Assembly (NCBI GenBank): GCA_004321915.1
Contig: SCQE01000004.1
Location: 1-42,379 of the forward strand
Source: Nitrospirota bacterium
GTDB taxonomy: Bacteria > Nitrospirota > Thermodesulfovibrionia > Thermodesulfovibrionales > Dissulfurispiraceae
DNA: 42,379 nucleotides
Direction of reading: 5' to 3'
A model generated the notes under the pieces. It saw only the letters and a list, made by a program, of their open reading frames with translations, was not told the origin of the DNA and ran no database searches. A program made the translations under genes and the position numbers. Positions 8,666-16,388 of this stretch are shown here, piece by piece. Each line of letters begins with the position of its first letter. Within the stretch, counting starts at the first letter, position 1.

Positions 8666-9995
8666 GATACTCGTTGTTGACGATGATTTGAGGATGCGGC
8701 AGTTGATCGAAGAACTGATGAGGGCCGAGGGGCACACTGTATTTTCAACAGGCGACAGCAGAGACGCGCTGCTTTTGTTGAAAGAGAGGTCGTACGATGT
8801 CGTCATTACAGACCTCAAGATGCCGCATGTCGGCGGGCTTGAGGTTTTGTCCTATGCCAAAGAAGCGGACCCGGGCGCGCTGGTGATCATGGTCACTGCC
8901 CACGGCACGGTTGAATCCGCAATAGAGGCGATCAGGAAAGGGGCTTACGACTATATCCAGAAGCCTTTTGAGCCGGACCATCTACTACTGCTTGTTGAGC
9001 GCAGCCTTGAACACAGCAAGCTGCTGAAAGAAAACAAGAGGCTGTCGGCAGAGGTTATGAGTTTCAGGGAGGACGATCTTATCGGCTCAAGCCGCGGGAT
9101 GACGGCGGTCAGGGACATGATCGAAAAGGTTGCGCCCCTCGATACGACCGTGCTGATTCAGGGGGAAACAGGCACAGGCAAAGAACTGATCGCGCGGCTG
9201 CTCCACAGGCGGAGCGCCCGGTCAGGCAATGTCTTTCTGCCGCTCAATTGCGGGGCGCTTTCAGAGACGCTGCTTGAGTCCGAGCTTTTCGGCCATGAAA
9301 AGGGGGCCTTTACCGGCGCCTTGCACGAAAAAAAAGGCGTTTTCGAGACTGCAAACGGCGGCACAATATTTCTCGATGAGATCAATGCCACATCTCCCGC
9401 AATGCAGGTGAAGCTCCTGCGCGTGCTTCAGGAGCAGACGATCATGAGGGTCGGCTCAGCCAAGCCTGTATCCGTAAATGTCAGGGTACTGGCGGCCTCC
9501 AATGCCAACCTTTCGGATGAAGTCTCGGCCGGCAGATTCAGGAAAGACCTCTTCTACCGTCTGAACGTCGTTGTTGTGAACATCCCCTCGCTCAGGGAGA
9601 GAAAAGACGACATCCCCTTGCTCGCATATCACTTCCTGAACAAATACAGCAGAAAATTCGACAAGGATATTGCCTCCTTCTCGCCTGAAGTTCTCGAGAT
9701 ATCCCTCTCCCATCAGTGGCCGGGGAATGTCCGGGAGCTCGAAAACGTCATAGAGCGGGCTGTCATCATGGAGCCGTCATCCGAAATCAATGCCGCATCT
9801 CTCCCCCCTGAAATACGAAAGTCGCCCTTCGATCCTCTTTCACATACCGGACTGATGACCCTTGAGGAGATGGAGAAGTTCCTCATACAGAGGACGCTGA
9901 GAATTCTCGACGGCCAGAAGAACAAAGCGGCAGAGGCCCTCGGCATCGATGTCACCACCCTCTGGAGAAAGCTGAAAAAGTATGGTCTCGAATAG
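8658..9995 (+). CDS. NtrC-type sigma-54 response regulator
   Basis: 445 residues. A receiver domain (phospho-acceptor Asp52 in VVITDLKMP) is followed by an AAA+ sigma-54 activator domain with Walker A GETGTGKE, the sigma-54 loop GAFTGA and Walker [10 protein letters not shown], then a C-terminal Fis-type helix-turn-helix (KNKAAEALGIDVTTLWRKLKKYG). It should activate sigma-54 promoters when phosphorylated by the kinase encoded just upstream. ATG 8658 overlaps the kinase stop, so I prefer it to the earlier in-frame start at 8589, which would add 23 residues with no domain. Confidence 0.93.
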   Translation: MAEILVVDDDLRMRQLIEELMRAEGHTVFSTGDSRDALLLLKERSYDVVITDLKMPHVGGLEVLSYAKEADPGALVIMVTAHGTVESAIEAIRKGAYDYIQKPFEPDHLLLLVERSLEHSKLLKENKRLSAEVMSFREDDLIGSSRGMTAVRDMIEKVAPLDTTVLIQGETGTGKELIARLLHRRSARSGNVFLPLNCGALSETLLESELFGHEKGAFTGALHEKKGVFETANGGTIFLDEINATSPAMQVKLLRVLQEQTIMRVGSAKPVSVNVRVLAASNANLSDEVSAGRFRKDLFYRLNVVVVNIPSLRERKDDIPLLAYHFLNKYSRKFDKDIASFSPEVLEISLSHQWPGNVRELENVIERAVIMEPSSEINAASLPPEIRKSPFDPLSHTGLMTLEEMEKFLIQRTLRILDGQKNKAAEALGIDVTTLWRKLKKYGLE

Positions 9996-10030
9996 AGTGC
10001 ATTTCTTTCCGGACAATTTTTCGCGGTAAA

Positions 10031-10171
10031 ATTGACGAAGTCGTAAAAAGTCCTAAATTGTCACCCTGAGCTTGTCGAAGGGTCACGTAACTAATTGATT
10101 TACATTCATGGTTCGACAGGCTCACCATGACATTTTTACTGTTTTTTGACTTTTTACGAGTTCATCAAAAT
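10031..10171. repeat. MITE-like inverted repeat element
   Basis: Outer arms around GTCGTAAAAAGTC (10031-10052) and GACTTTTTACGAG (10148-10171) are near-inverted copies, and inner arms (GAGCTTGTCGAAGGG against GGTTCGACAGGCTCACC) pair as well. There is no coding capacity. It resembles the short palindromic interspersed repeats common in some anaerobic genomes. Confidence 0.6.
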
Positions 10172-10206
10172 TGACTTATCAGAATACACGAGGTTTATAA
10201 TCAAGT

Positions 10207-10533
10207 ATGAACAACGCCTTCTCAAAGGTCTCAACACTGATCGTTCTTATCGCAGTTGCTCTGGCATTTGCCGGGCTGCCGGGCTTTGTTTCTGCCGGGA
10301 CTGGAGAGAAGGTCGAAAAATCCTGCTGCGACGAGTGCAACAACAATGAGGGCCGGAGCGCGGATCATTGTTCAACGCCGGATTGTCCGATGTTTCTCTG
10401 TCTTTCGGTTAATGTTGTTTCGGTATTTACGCTTTCTGAATTGTCGGGGAGTATCCATATTCCATATCTTTTCGAAGAAGTTGTCCACGAGTTTCTTTTA
10501 AAACCGATCTTTCATCCTCCTGTCATAATCTAA
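10207..10533 (+). CDS. small exported Cys-rich protein
   Basis: 108 residues. A signal peptide (about residues 1-30, ending near GFVSAGTG) is followed by a Cys cluster, KSCCDECNNN then HCSTPDCPMFLC, with seven Cys and a His within about 30 residues, then a hydrophobic stretch and the tail LKPIFHPPVII. The cluster suggests soft-metal binding in the periplasm. It lies among interspersed repeats, 285 bp upstream of an ABC exporter operon to which it may belong functionally. No family is recognised with confidence. Confidence 0.6.
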   Translation: MNNAFSKVSTLIVLIAVALAFAGLPGFVSAGTGEKVEKSCCDECNNNEGRSADHCSTPDCPMFLCLSVNVVSVFTLSELSGSIHIPYLFEEVVHEFLLKPIFHPPVII

Positions 10534-10537
10534 CTTC

Positions 10538-10682
10538 AGAGGCTCTTGCAAAAGTCCCGTTTTTGTCATTCTCCGACTTGATCGGGGAATCCAGTATTCT
10601 TTAAAAACAATACCTTCTGGATATCCGCCTTCGCGAGTATGACGGCAAAAACGACCAATTCAATACTTTTGCAAGAGCCTCT
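10538..10682. repeat. MITE with 18-bp perfect terminal inverted repeats
   Basis: AGAGGCTCTTGCAAAAGT at 10538-10555 is the exact reverse complement of 10665-10682. CTTCAG occurs just at both outer ends (10534-10539 and 10681-10686) and may be a target-site duplication. The interior holds TCATTCTCCG and GAGTATGACGG half-arms of the common interspersed repeat. There is no ORF, so movement would need a transposase in trans. Confidence 0.7.
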
Positions 10683-10694
10683 TCAGTGTAAAGT

Positions 10695-10778
10695 TGTCAT
10701 TGCGAGGCGCATAGCGCCGAGGCAATCTTGTATTTTGCCCGGAGATTGCCGTGTTCCCTTTGGTCTCCCGCAATGACA
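10695..10778. repeat. short palindromic interspersed repeat
   Basis: TGTCATTGCG at 10695-10704 pairs perfectly with CGCAATGACA at 10769-10778, and the interior has paired GAGGCAATCT / AGATTGCC segments. It lies directly beside the 10538-10682 element and ends 40 bp before the next gene. Confidence 0.6.
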
Positions 10779-10818
10779 TTTGAAAGCAGCAGTCTATTCA
10801 ATTTCAGAGGAGGATACA

Positions 10819-11214
10819 ATGAAAAAATATATTCTTATGCTTATCGCAATTATCTTTATTGCTGCGATCGTCTTTACCGGCCCCGGCAATGGAAAAACCA
10901 AGGCGGTGAAGGAAGACGGGGTATTGAGCGTCAATGACATCCAGTCCGACCCCGCTGCCTATAAAGGGACTGTCACGATCACAGGCGTGGTCTCAAGGAT
11001 ATCCGGTCCGAACCAAAGGACTTTCATGCTGGTGGATACTCATGAAGCAAAGCTTTGCAAAAGCACGCACTGCGCCAAGTTCTATCTCCCCGTTCAAGCT
11101 CAAGTCGCCTTGCCGAAAGAATGGGATGAAGTGAACGTTACAGGGAGCTTTGTGCAGGGCGGGAAAATCTTTCAGGCCGCAAAGGTCGAAGTCATCAGGC
11201 ATCTGACCTTTTAA
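10819..11214 (+). CDS. membrane-anchored OB-fold-like protein
   Basis: 131 residues. An N-terminal hydrophobic segment (about 4-20) acts as signal or anchor. The following domain looks like a small beta-barrel of the OB type (LSVNDIQSDPAAYKGTVTITG … FMLVDTH … VALPKEWDEVNVTGSF). Two Cys (KLCKSTHCAKFY) in a C-X4-HC arrangement could hold a metal. AGAGGAGG at 10806-10813 supports ATG 10819. It is 11 bp before the permease gene and is probably the extracytoplasmic accessory protein of that exporter. Confidence 0.65.
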   Translation: MKKYILMLIAIIFIAAIVFTGPGNGKTKAVKEDGVLSVNDIQSDPAAYKGTVTITGVVSRISGPNQRTFMLVDTHEAKLCKSTHCAKFYLPVQAQVALPKEWDEVNVTGSFVQGGKIFQAAKVEVIRHLTF

Positions 11215-11225
11215 GAGGGGGCGGG

Positions 11226-12386
11226 ATGACCATACCAAAGCTTGTGCTAAAAAACATAACCCGCAGAAAAGGGAGGTTTGCCTTCACGCTCCTCGGCATA
11301 ACCATCGGCATAGCCTCCTTCGTTACTCTCCTGTCTCTCGGCGGCGGACTGAAAAGCGAGATCAAAAAGCAGGCGTCCGGGCTCGGCGCAAATCTGATTG
11401 TGACCCCCAAAGGCTGGTGCGCCTATGAACAGGTATCGGTACTGACAGGCGAGCAGCTTCCCGAGGCGATCCCCTTTGATGATGTTAGAAAGATCTCGGC
11501 AATAAAAGGGCTTGCCGCTGTTCCCTATCTCACCGAAAGGACAGCGATAAAAAACAGTCCTGTGCCGGTCATCGGCATCCTCCCGCCGGAAATGAAGGAC
11601 TTCAAGGGATGGGAGGTGATCAAGGGCGATTACTTCGCTTCAGATGAAAAGGCGCTGATCATCGGTTCCGGTATTGCACGGCAATTTAAGCTGAACGTGA
11701 GGGACGGGCTGACTATAAGGGGCGAAAGGTTTCCCGTAAAGGGGATACTCAAAGAGACCGGGGGCAAGGACGATATCGCAATATTCCTGCCTCTTTCTGT
11801 CGCTCAGAGGCTTTACGGCGTTGGAGATAAGGTCTCCTTTATTGCGGTAAAAGTTGATGATATCTCAAAGACGGACGAGTATATCCTCAGGATTCAGGAG
11901 ACCTCCAATGTGGCGGTTGTTTCCGACAAACAGCTCCTTAAATCCGTACTCTCCATTGTAGGCACTGTGAGCATTACGCTTCAGCTCATCGCTGCTGTGG
12001 CGATCCTTGCCGCTGCCTTCGGGATCATCAATACCATGATGACGGCAATCTATGAGCGGCGGCGTGAAATAGGCATACTTCAGGCTATCGGAGCAAGGCG
12101 GAGCGTCATCTTCAAGGTCTTCCTTATTGAGTCCGGTTTTTACGGCGTTCTTGGAGGCATCCTTGGAGTGGGCATAGGACTTGTTTTTTCATCCCTCGCC
12201 GCTCCTTATATCTCCCAGAATGAATTTACCGCTTTTCTGAAAGGCACGGAAGGAGCTACAGCGCCGGACATGCGGCTTATCTTCGGAGCCTTGCTGTTTT
12301 CCCTCTGCGTATCGCTCATCTCAGGGCTTTATCCGGCATGGAAGGCATCGAGGCTTGCGCCGGTGGAGGCTATCAGCCATGAATGA
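11226..12386 (+). CDS. MacB/FtsX-type ABC exporter permease
   Basis: 386 residues with the four-helix MacB/LolC layout: helix 1 after the basic start (NITRRKGRFAFTLLGITIGI), a large periplasmic MacB-PCD domain (about 45-245), then three C-terminal helices of the FtsX domain (about 250-380) containing RRREIGILQAIGARR and ending in LYPAWKASRLAPVEAISHE. Such permeases move substrates from periplasm or inner membrane outward by a mechanical cycle. The ATPase start overlaps the stop by eight bases. The substrate is unknown; the Cys-rich neighbour hints at metal stress or envelope repair. Confidence 0.88.
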   Translation: MTIPKLVLKNITRRKGRFAFTLLGITIGIASFVTLLSLGGGLKSEIKKQASGLGANLIVTPKGWCAYEQVSVLTGEQLPEAIPFDDVRKISAIKGLAAVPYLTERTAIKNSPVPVIGILPPEMKDFKGWEVIKGDYFASDEKALIIGSGIARQFKLNVRDGLTIRGERFPVKGILKETGGKDDIAIFLPLSVAQRLYGVGDKVSFIAVKVDDISKTDEYILRIQETSNVAVVSDKQLLKSVLSIVGTVSITLQLIAAVAILAAAFGIINTMMTAIYERRREIGILQAIGARRSVIFKVFLIESGFYGVLGGILGVGIGLVFSSLAAPYISQNEFTAFLKGTEGATAPDMRLIFGALLFSLCVSLISGLYPAWKASRLAPVEAISHE

Positions 12387-13053
12387 CATAATTATCAAGA
12401 CCGAAAACCTGACCAAGACGTATAGCAGCGGCAAAGCGCTGACCCATGCCTTGCGCGGCATAGACCTTGAAATGCCGGCAGGGAGGTTTTTCTGCATCAC
12501 CGGGCCTTCGGGACATGGGAAGAGTACGCTGGTGCACATGATCGGCGGTCTCGACAGGCCGACAGAAGGCCGCGTATTTATTGGCGGTGATGACATCACC
12601 GCTTTAAGCAACAGCGCCCTTGCGGGGTTGAGGGCGAAGAGAATCGGCTTTGTCTTCCAGTTTTTCAACCTCCTTCAGAACCTGACGGCAGCGGAGAATC
12701 TGGAAGCAGCCATGATGTTTGCGGGTGTTAAAGAAAAACGACAGAAAGAAAAGGCAAAAGAACTGTTGGCTATGCTCGGCCTTTCGGATAAAATTAATGC
12801 TAAGCCCTCAGAGCTTTCGGGCGGCCAGCAGCAGAGAGTGGCGATTGCACGGGCACTCGCAAACGACCCTGAAATTCTCCTTATGGATGAGCCTACCGGA
12901 AACCTCGATTCAGAATCCGAGGCGGAAGTGCTGGATGCGCTTTTCAAGTTCCACGGAAAGGGGAAGACCGTTATAATTGTGACTCACAACAATGAAATCG
13001 CAAAAAAAGCGGAGAAGATATACAGAATTAAAGATGGAAGAATAGTGGAGTAA
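12379..13053 (+). CDS. ABC exporter ATPase (LolD/MacB type)
   Basis: 224 residues with every ABC motif: Walker A GPSGHGKST, Q-loop FVFQFFNLL, signature LSGGQQQR, Walker B ILLMDEPTGNLD and the switch His in VIIVTHN. It powers the permease encoded immediately upstream and overlapping. ATG 12379 inside the permease end is preferred over an in-frame start at 12355. The GNLDS D-loop is typical of the LolD/MacB subfamily. Confidence 0.92.
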   Translation: MNDIIIKTENLTKTYSSGKALTHALRGIDLEMPAGRFFCITGPSGHGKSTLVHMIGGLDRPTEGRVFIGGDDITALSNSALAGLRAKRIGFVFQFFNLLQNLTAAENLEAAMMFAGVKEKRQKEKAKELLAMLGLSDKINAKPSELSGGQQQRVAIARALANDPEILLMDEPTGNLDSESEAEVLDALFKFHGKGKTVIIVTHNNEIAKKAEKIYRIKDGRIVE

Positions 13054-13249
13054 AATATGCAAAAGGAGGGCATGTTGATGATATGCCCCTGTTTTCTGGA
13101 ACGATACGGATACGCATTTTAGGTTTTTAAGAGAACCGGCAAAGAATGGAGCCTCACTGACTGAGTGAGCCTCGTTGTCATGGAAAAACACAGCCTACGG
13201 GATGCCTTCACCAAATGAGGCGCGATCGGTAGCCTGCCTGTCAATGACA

Positions 13250-13280
13250 CTGCAAAATGCAATGGCATTGCATTTTGCAG
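13250..13280. repeat. 31-bp perfect palindrome
   Basis: CTGCAAAATGCAATG and its exact reverse complement are separated by one G, giving 15-bp arms. It lacks a T-run, so it is not a normal terminator. It could form a cruciform or mark a decayed element end. Confidence 0.7.
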
Positions 13281-13330
13281 GCCTTCAAACTTCCGATTAG
13301 AGTCTGTCCACAAACTCTGTTCTTTTGTCT

Positions 13331-13455
13331 GTCATTCCCGAAGCCTGCCCTCGAAGTTAGTAATCGGGGGTTCTTAATCCCCGATAGAGACACTCGGGGA
13401 CGAATCCAGTGTTTTCAAGGTGTTCTGGATCCACGGGTCAAGCCCGAGGATGACG
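13331..13455. repeat. interspersed palindromic repeat
   Basis: It starts TGTCATTCCCG and ends CGAGGATGACG, with an internal GGATCCACGGGTCAAGCCCG segment shared in near-identical form with the 16263 and 42261 repeats. It also contains an inner hairpin (AATCGGGGGTTCTTAATCCCCGAT). Confidence 0.6.
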
Positions 13456-13554
13456 ACTGCTTACCTTATGAACAGACACTAATTAAACCCTGCATTTAAG
13501 TTTCTCCTGTATCTATTGCTCTGAATTCAAGTCAAATTACTTGCGCCATCCCGC

Positions 13555-13569
13555 TGGCACGAGTATTGA
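13555..13569 (+). promoter_or_regulatory. sigma-54-like promoter before the rhodanese gene
   Basis: TGGCAC-GAGTA-TTGA has a perfect -24 element and correct spacing, but the -12 element reads TTGA instead of TTGC. It ends 35 bp before ATG 13605. Two sigma-54 activators are encoded in this window, so use is plausible, although the -12 mismatch weakens the call. Confidence 0.35.
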
Positions 13570-13604
13570 TATATCCTTCTACAAAAAAAGGAGGAAGCGG
13601 GATT

Positions 13605-14963
13605 ATGAGAAGATATTTTCTGAAGACATTGTTCATGACTCTGGTTGCGGTTTTTGTGATGGGCGGCCCTGCAGGAGCAGCAGGCAAAGAGCGCATCAGT
13701 CCTATCTGTGCCGGGTGCCACAAAAATGAGGTGGATACCATACGGGGGCTGGTGAAATCCGGGTCACAGGGCGAAGACTCGTTTGTTGTTCAGGCCGGCA
13801 AGGATGTCTGGAATGTGCGCTATGACAAGGGCACTAAACTCAATAAGTTTGAATCCGTGAGACAGCTCGGCAATGAAGAGGCGGTGCTGGTCAAGGTCCG
13901 CGAGAAAGACGGTACGGTCTATGCCGAAGCGATTAGCTACAAGCCCAACTATGACTTCATATCCGCTGATATGGTCATTGAACTCGATGAACTGGCAGCG
14001 CTTCTGAAGAAAGACCCGCAGCAGGCCAACTATGCTGTTTTCGACGTGCGCGGTGTTGCCGACTATCAGGAGGGGCATCTGCCCGGAGCGATCACCTTCC
14101 CCTTTTACAGGTTCAACCATTTCAAGGACAGGCTGCCGAAAGATAAAAATACTACGATTATAACTTACTGCAACAGCTATGGCTGAGGCATGAGCCCCCA
14201 CTTTGCCCGTGTGGCAAAAGAGGTATATGGCTACAAGAACGTGAAGTTTTTTTACGCAGGCTTTCCCACATGGCAGCAGACAGGCCATCCTGTATTGACC
14301 GAACCGGAATTTTTGAAATTCCTTGCGGACAAGGGAGGCTCATACATTCTTGTTGATCTCAGGGAACATGAGAAGGCAAAAAAGGAGCATATCAAAAATG
14401 CTGTCAACTTTCCGGTAACGAAACTCGAAGAGCTTTCAGCCGCCCTTCCTTCAGACAAAAAGAAGACCCGCATCATCTTCTATTCCGACAACGCTGCCGA
14501 GGCTGAACTGGCACACAGGACGCTGCGGATCAACGGCTACGACAACGGCTATATCCTTAACGGCGGCCTTGCCGAATGGAAGGCCAAGGGCTATCCGACG
14601 GAAAAGAACGCCCTTCTCGGCAAGATCGAGTATAAGCATAAGCCGCTGCCCGGCACGCTCAGGGTGGAGGAGTTCGACTCGATCGTAAAGAACAAGCCTG
14701 CAGACAAGTTGGTCCTCGATGTCCGCAGCGCGGGTGAAGTCATCAGGAGCAGAATACGGGGTACGGTCATTATCCCGATAGACACCCTTGACATGCGCTG
14801 GTCCGAGCTGCCGAAGGACAAGGAGATCATTGTTCACTGCCAAGCAGGCAACAGGGCGCGCATGGCTTATGAAATACTTGCGGACAAGGGATACAGCATC
14901 AGGTATCTCAATGCGAACTTCAAATGGAATGCTGACGGGAGTTATAAGGCCATTGAGCGGTAA
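13605..14963 (+). CDS. exported triple-rhodanese with CXXCH motif and in-frame UGA (probable selenocysteine)
   Basis: 452 residues if TGA at 14184-14186 is read as selenocysteine 194. A signal peptide (about 1-26) leads to CAGCH (35-39), a possible single c-heme site, and a linker domain to about 120. Rhodanese domain 1 (about 124-230) has DVRGVADYQEGHLPGA and the loop YCNSYG-U-GMS, with the TGA exactly where the catalytic Cys belongs. Domain 2 (about 232-335) has FYSDNAAEAE and no Cys, so it is probably structural. Domain 3 (about 350-445) has HCQAGNRA with Cys412. The frame is unbroken on both sides of the TGA and the flanks align as one rhodanese domain. AAGGAGG at 13588-13594 supports ATG 13605. 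A nonsense mutation, or two separate proteins (second start ATG 14190), are the alternatives. It is followed by a beta-propeller gene 28 bp on. Confidence 0.8.
14184..14220 (+). promoter_or_regulatory. candidate bacterial SECIS element
   Basis: UGA at 14184-14186 is followed by a hairpin: CTTTGCC (14201-14207) pairs with GGCAAAAG (14213-14220) with one bulged A, giving a 7-bp stem around the loop CGTGT (14208-14212). There are 21 bases from UGA to the loop, and G is the second loop base. Both fit the published bacterial SECIS rules (16-37 bases, G in the first two loop positions). Confidence 0.65.
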
Positions 14964-14991
14964 TAATAATGAGAGAAAGACGGAGGAACTT

Positions 14992-16206
14992 ATGAAAAAA
15001 ATATTGCGGTATCTGGTAATTGCCTTGATTGTAGCTGGACTGAGTTCTGTTGTTTATGCAGCAGTGTCTAAATGGATATTTGTCCCGAATGCGGCATCAA
15101 AGACACTGTCTTTCATCGATCCGCAGAAGGACATGGTCATCGGTCATTGCGATACCGGCGCTACCGGATGGCTTGCTTGTCTTACGCCGGACCTGAAAAA
15201 GATATATGTAGGTGAAAACGGCGGTGATTCGGTCACTGTTATTGACGCAGTCACGCACAAAACCCTGAAGCATATCAAGACAGGAAAGAACCCCAAACAC
15301 CCCCTTGTTACGCCTGACGGAAAGTATGTGCTTGTCAATCACACAGGAGAGGTGAAGGCGGTCCTCCTTGACGCTAGGACAGACAAGGAACTGAAGACCT
15401 TTGCCGTTGATCATGGCAATAAGGCACAGAAAGGCCCGCTGATGATGCACTCGGCCTTTACATGGGACAGTAAGTACGCTTTTGTCCAGAACTATGCCGA
15501 CAAAAAGGTATATGTTCTTAAAATTCCTTCACTCGAAGTAGTTGCGACGATTGACGGGGACAGCCCGGCGCATTACATTGTGCCTACCCCTGACAACAAG
15601 CAGGCATGGATAGTTCTTGAAGGCAACGACGCTGCAAAGATAAAACCTTCCGTATCGATTATTGATATGGCGACATTTAATGAGGTGAAGAAGATCGAAA
15701 TTCCGACAGCCGAAGGCGAGCCTATCGAAGGTCATCACGGGATTTTTACACTTGATGGAAAGAACTTCTTCTTCTGCAACCGGGGGCCCGGGCCCAAGTT
15801 CGGCGGAACGACTGTGGCAATGATAGACGTTGCTAAACAGAAGATTGTGAGAACACTTAAGGGCGCCAATAGCGTCGGTCACCCATATCTTACTCCTGAC
15901 GGCAAGTATGTTGTACTTACTCCCTACGGCGGGTCTAATATCATAACCTTTGTTGATGCACGGACCGGGCTCAGACTGAAAGATGTCGCAATTGGCAATG
16001 GAACTCATATCGGTCATATGGTCTTTAGTGCAGACAGCAAGAAGGCATATGCCACCAATGCAGGCGACGGCGCGGTTTATGTGATAGACATGCAGACCCG
16101 CGAGGTCGTGAAGGGCATACCCACAGGGGACAAAGCAGCCCAGATAATAAACACTTATACCAACCTCTTCGAAGTGCCGGGAGTGTATAAGTTGCACAGT
16201 CATTAA
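14992..16206 (+). CDS. exported YVTN-repeat beta-propeller protein
   Basis: 404 residues. A signal peptide or anchor (MKKILRYLVIALIVAGLSSVVYA) is followed by about seven beta-propeller blades of the YVTN type: repeated pairs such as KIYVGENGGDSVTVIDAVT, KYVLVNHTGEVKAVLLDA, KYVVLTPYGGSNIITFVDA and KAYATNAGDGAVYVIDM. Conserved GHHG (in EGHHGIFTLDG) and FFFCNRGPG motifs recur in the second propeller at 16717, so the two are paralogs. Such proteins often bind cofactors or partner redox enzymes (NirF-like), but the activity is unknown. GGAGG at 14983-14987 supports ATG 14992; an upstream start would overlap the rhodanese gene. A strong terminator follows. Confidence 0.85.
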   Translation: MKKILRYLVIALIVAGLSSVVYAAVSKWIFVPNAASKTLSFIDPQKDMVIGHCDTGATGWLACLTPDLKKIYVGENGGDSVTVIDAVTHKTLKHIKTGKNPKHPLVTPDGKYVLVNHTGEVKAVLLDARTDKELKTFAVDHGNKAQKGPLMMHSAFTWDSKYAFVQNYADKKVYVLKIPSLEVVATIDGDSPAHYIVPTPDNKQAWIVLEGNDAAKIKPSVSIIDMATFNEVKKIEIPTAEGEPIEGHHGIFTLDGKNFFFCNRGPGPKFGGTTVAMIDVAKQKIVRTLKGANSVGHPYLTPDGKYVVLTPYGGSNIITFVDARTGLRLKDVAIGNGTHIGHMVFSADSKKAYATNAGDGAVYVIDMQTREVVKGIPTGDKAAQIINTYTNLFEVPGVYKLHSH

Positions 16207-16223
16207 CTACATACTTCATTAAG

Positions 16224-16262
16224 CCGCAGAAGGGATGTTCCACCTCCCTTCTGCGGAGTTTA
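16224..16262 (+). terminator. rho-independent-type terminator
   Basis: CCGCAGAAGGGA (16224-16235) pairs perfectly with TCCCTTCTGCGG (16245-16256), a 12-bp stem with a 9-base loop, followed by AGTTTAATT. It ends the rhodanese/beta-propeller operon. Confidence 0.75.
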
Positions 16263-16370
16263 ATTACTAAGGAATACATTTACAATGCCACATGATTTGT
16301 CATTCCCGCGAAGGCGGGAATCCAGAAATATCTTGAAAATACCGGATCCCCGGGTCAAGCCCGAGGATGA
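16263..16370. repeat. 108-bp interspersed repeat, copy A
   Basis: 107 of 108 bases match 42261-42368 in the same orientation (single C/T difference). It contains the palindromic TCATTCCCGCGAAGGCGGGAA hairpin and the GGATCCCCGGGTCAAGCCCG segment. Confidence 0.85.
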
Positions 16371-16388
16371 CAGATATGAGGCTTTGTC

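Larger units (their letters stand above)
13054..13604. other. 551-bp gene-free region with repeats and a promoter
   Basis: It holds a small hairpin after the ATPase gene (GGGCAT 13068-13073 with ATGCCC 13083-13088, then TGTTTT), a 31-bp palindrome (13250-13280), a copy of the interspersed repeat (13331-13455) and a sigma-54-like promoter (13555-13569). I see no convincing ORF. Confidence 0.6.

Noticed and set aside
13068-13094. Rho-independent terminator after the ABC ATPase gene
   Set aside because: The stem is only six base pairs and the T-run is short and interrupted, so I do not list it as a firm terminator.
14190-14963. Independent two-domain rhodanese starting at ATG 14190
   Set aside because: It would begin in the middle of a rhodanese domain and has no Shine-Dalgarno sequence; the frame continues exactly from the upstream part.
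16263-16370. CRISPR repeat
   Set aside because: Only two copies lie 26 kb apart, with no regular spacers and no cas genes.
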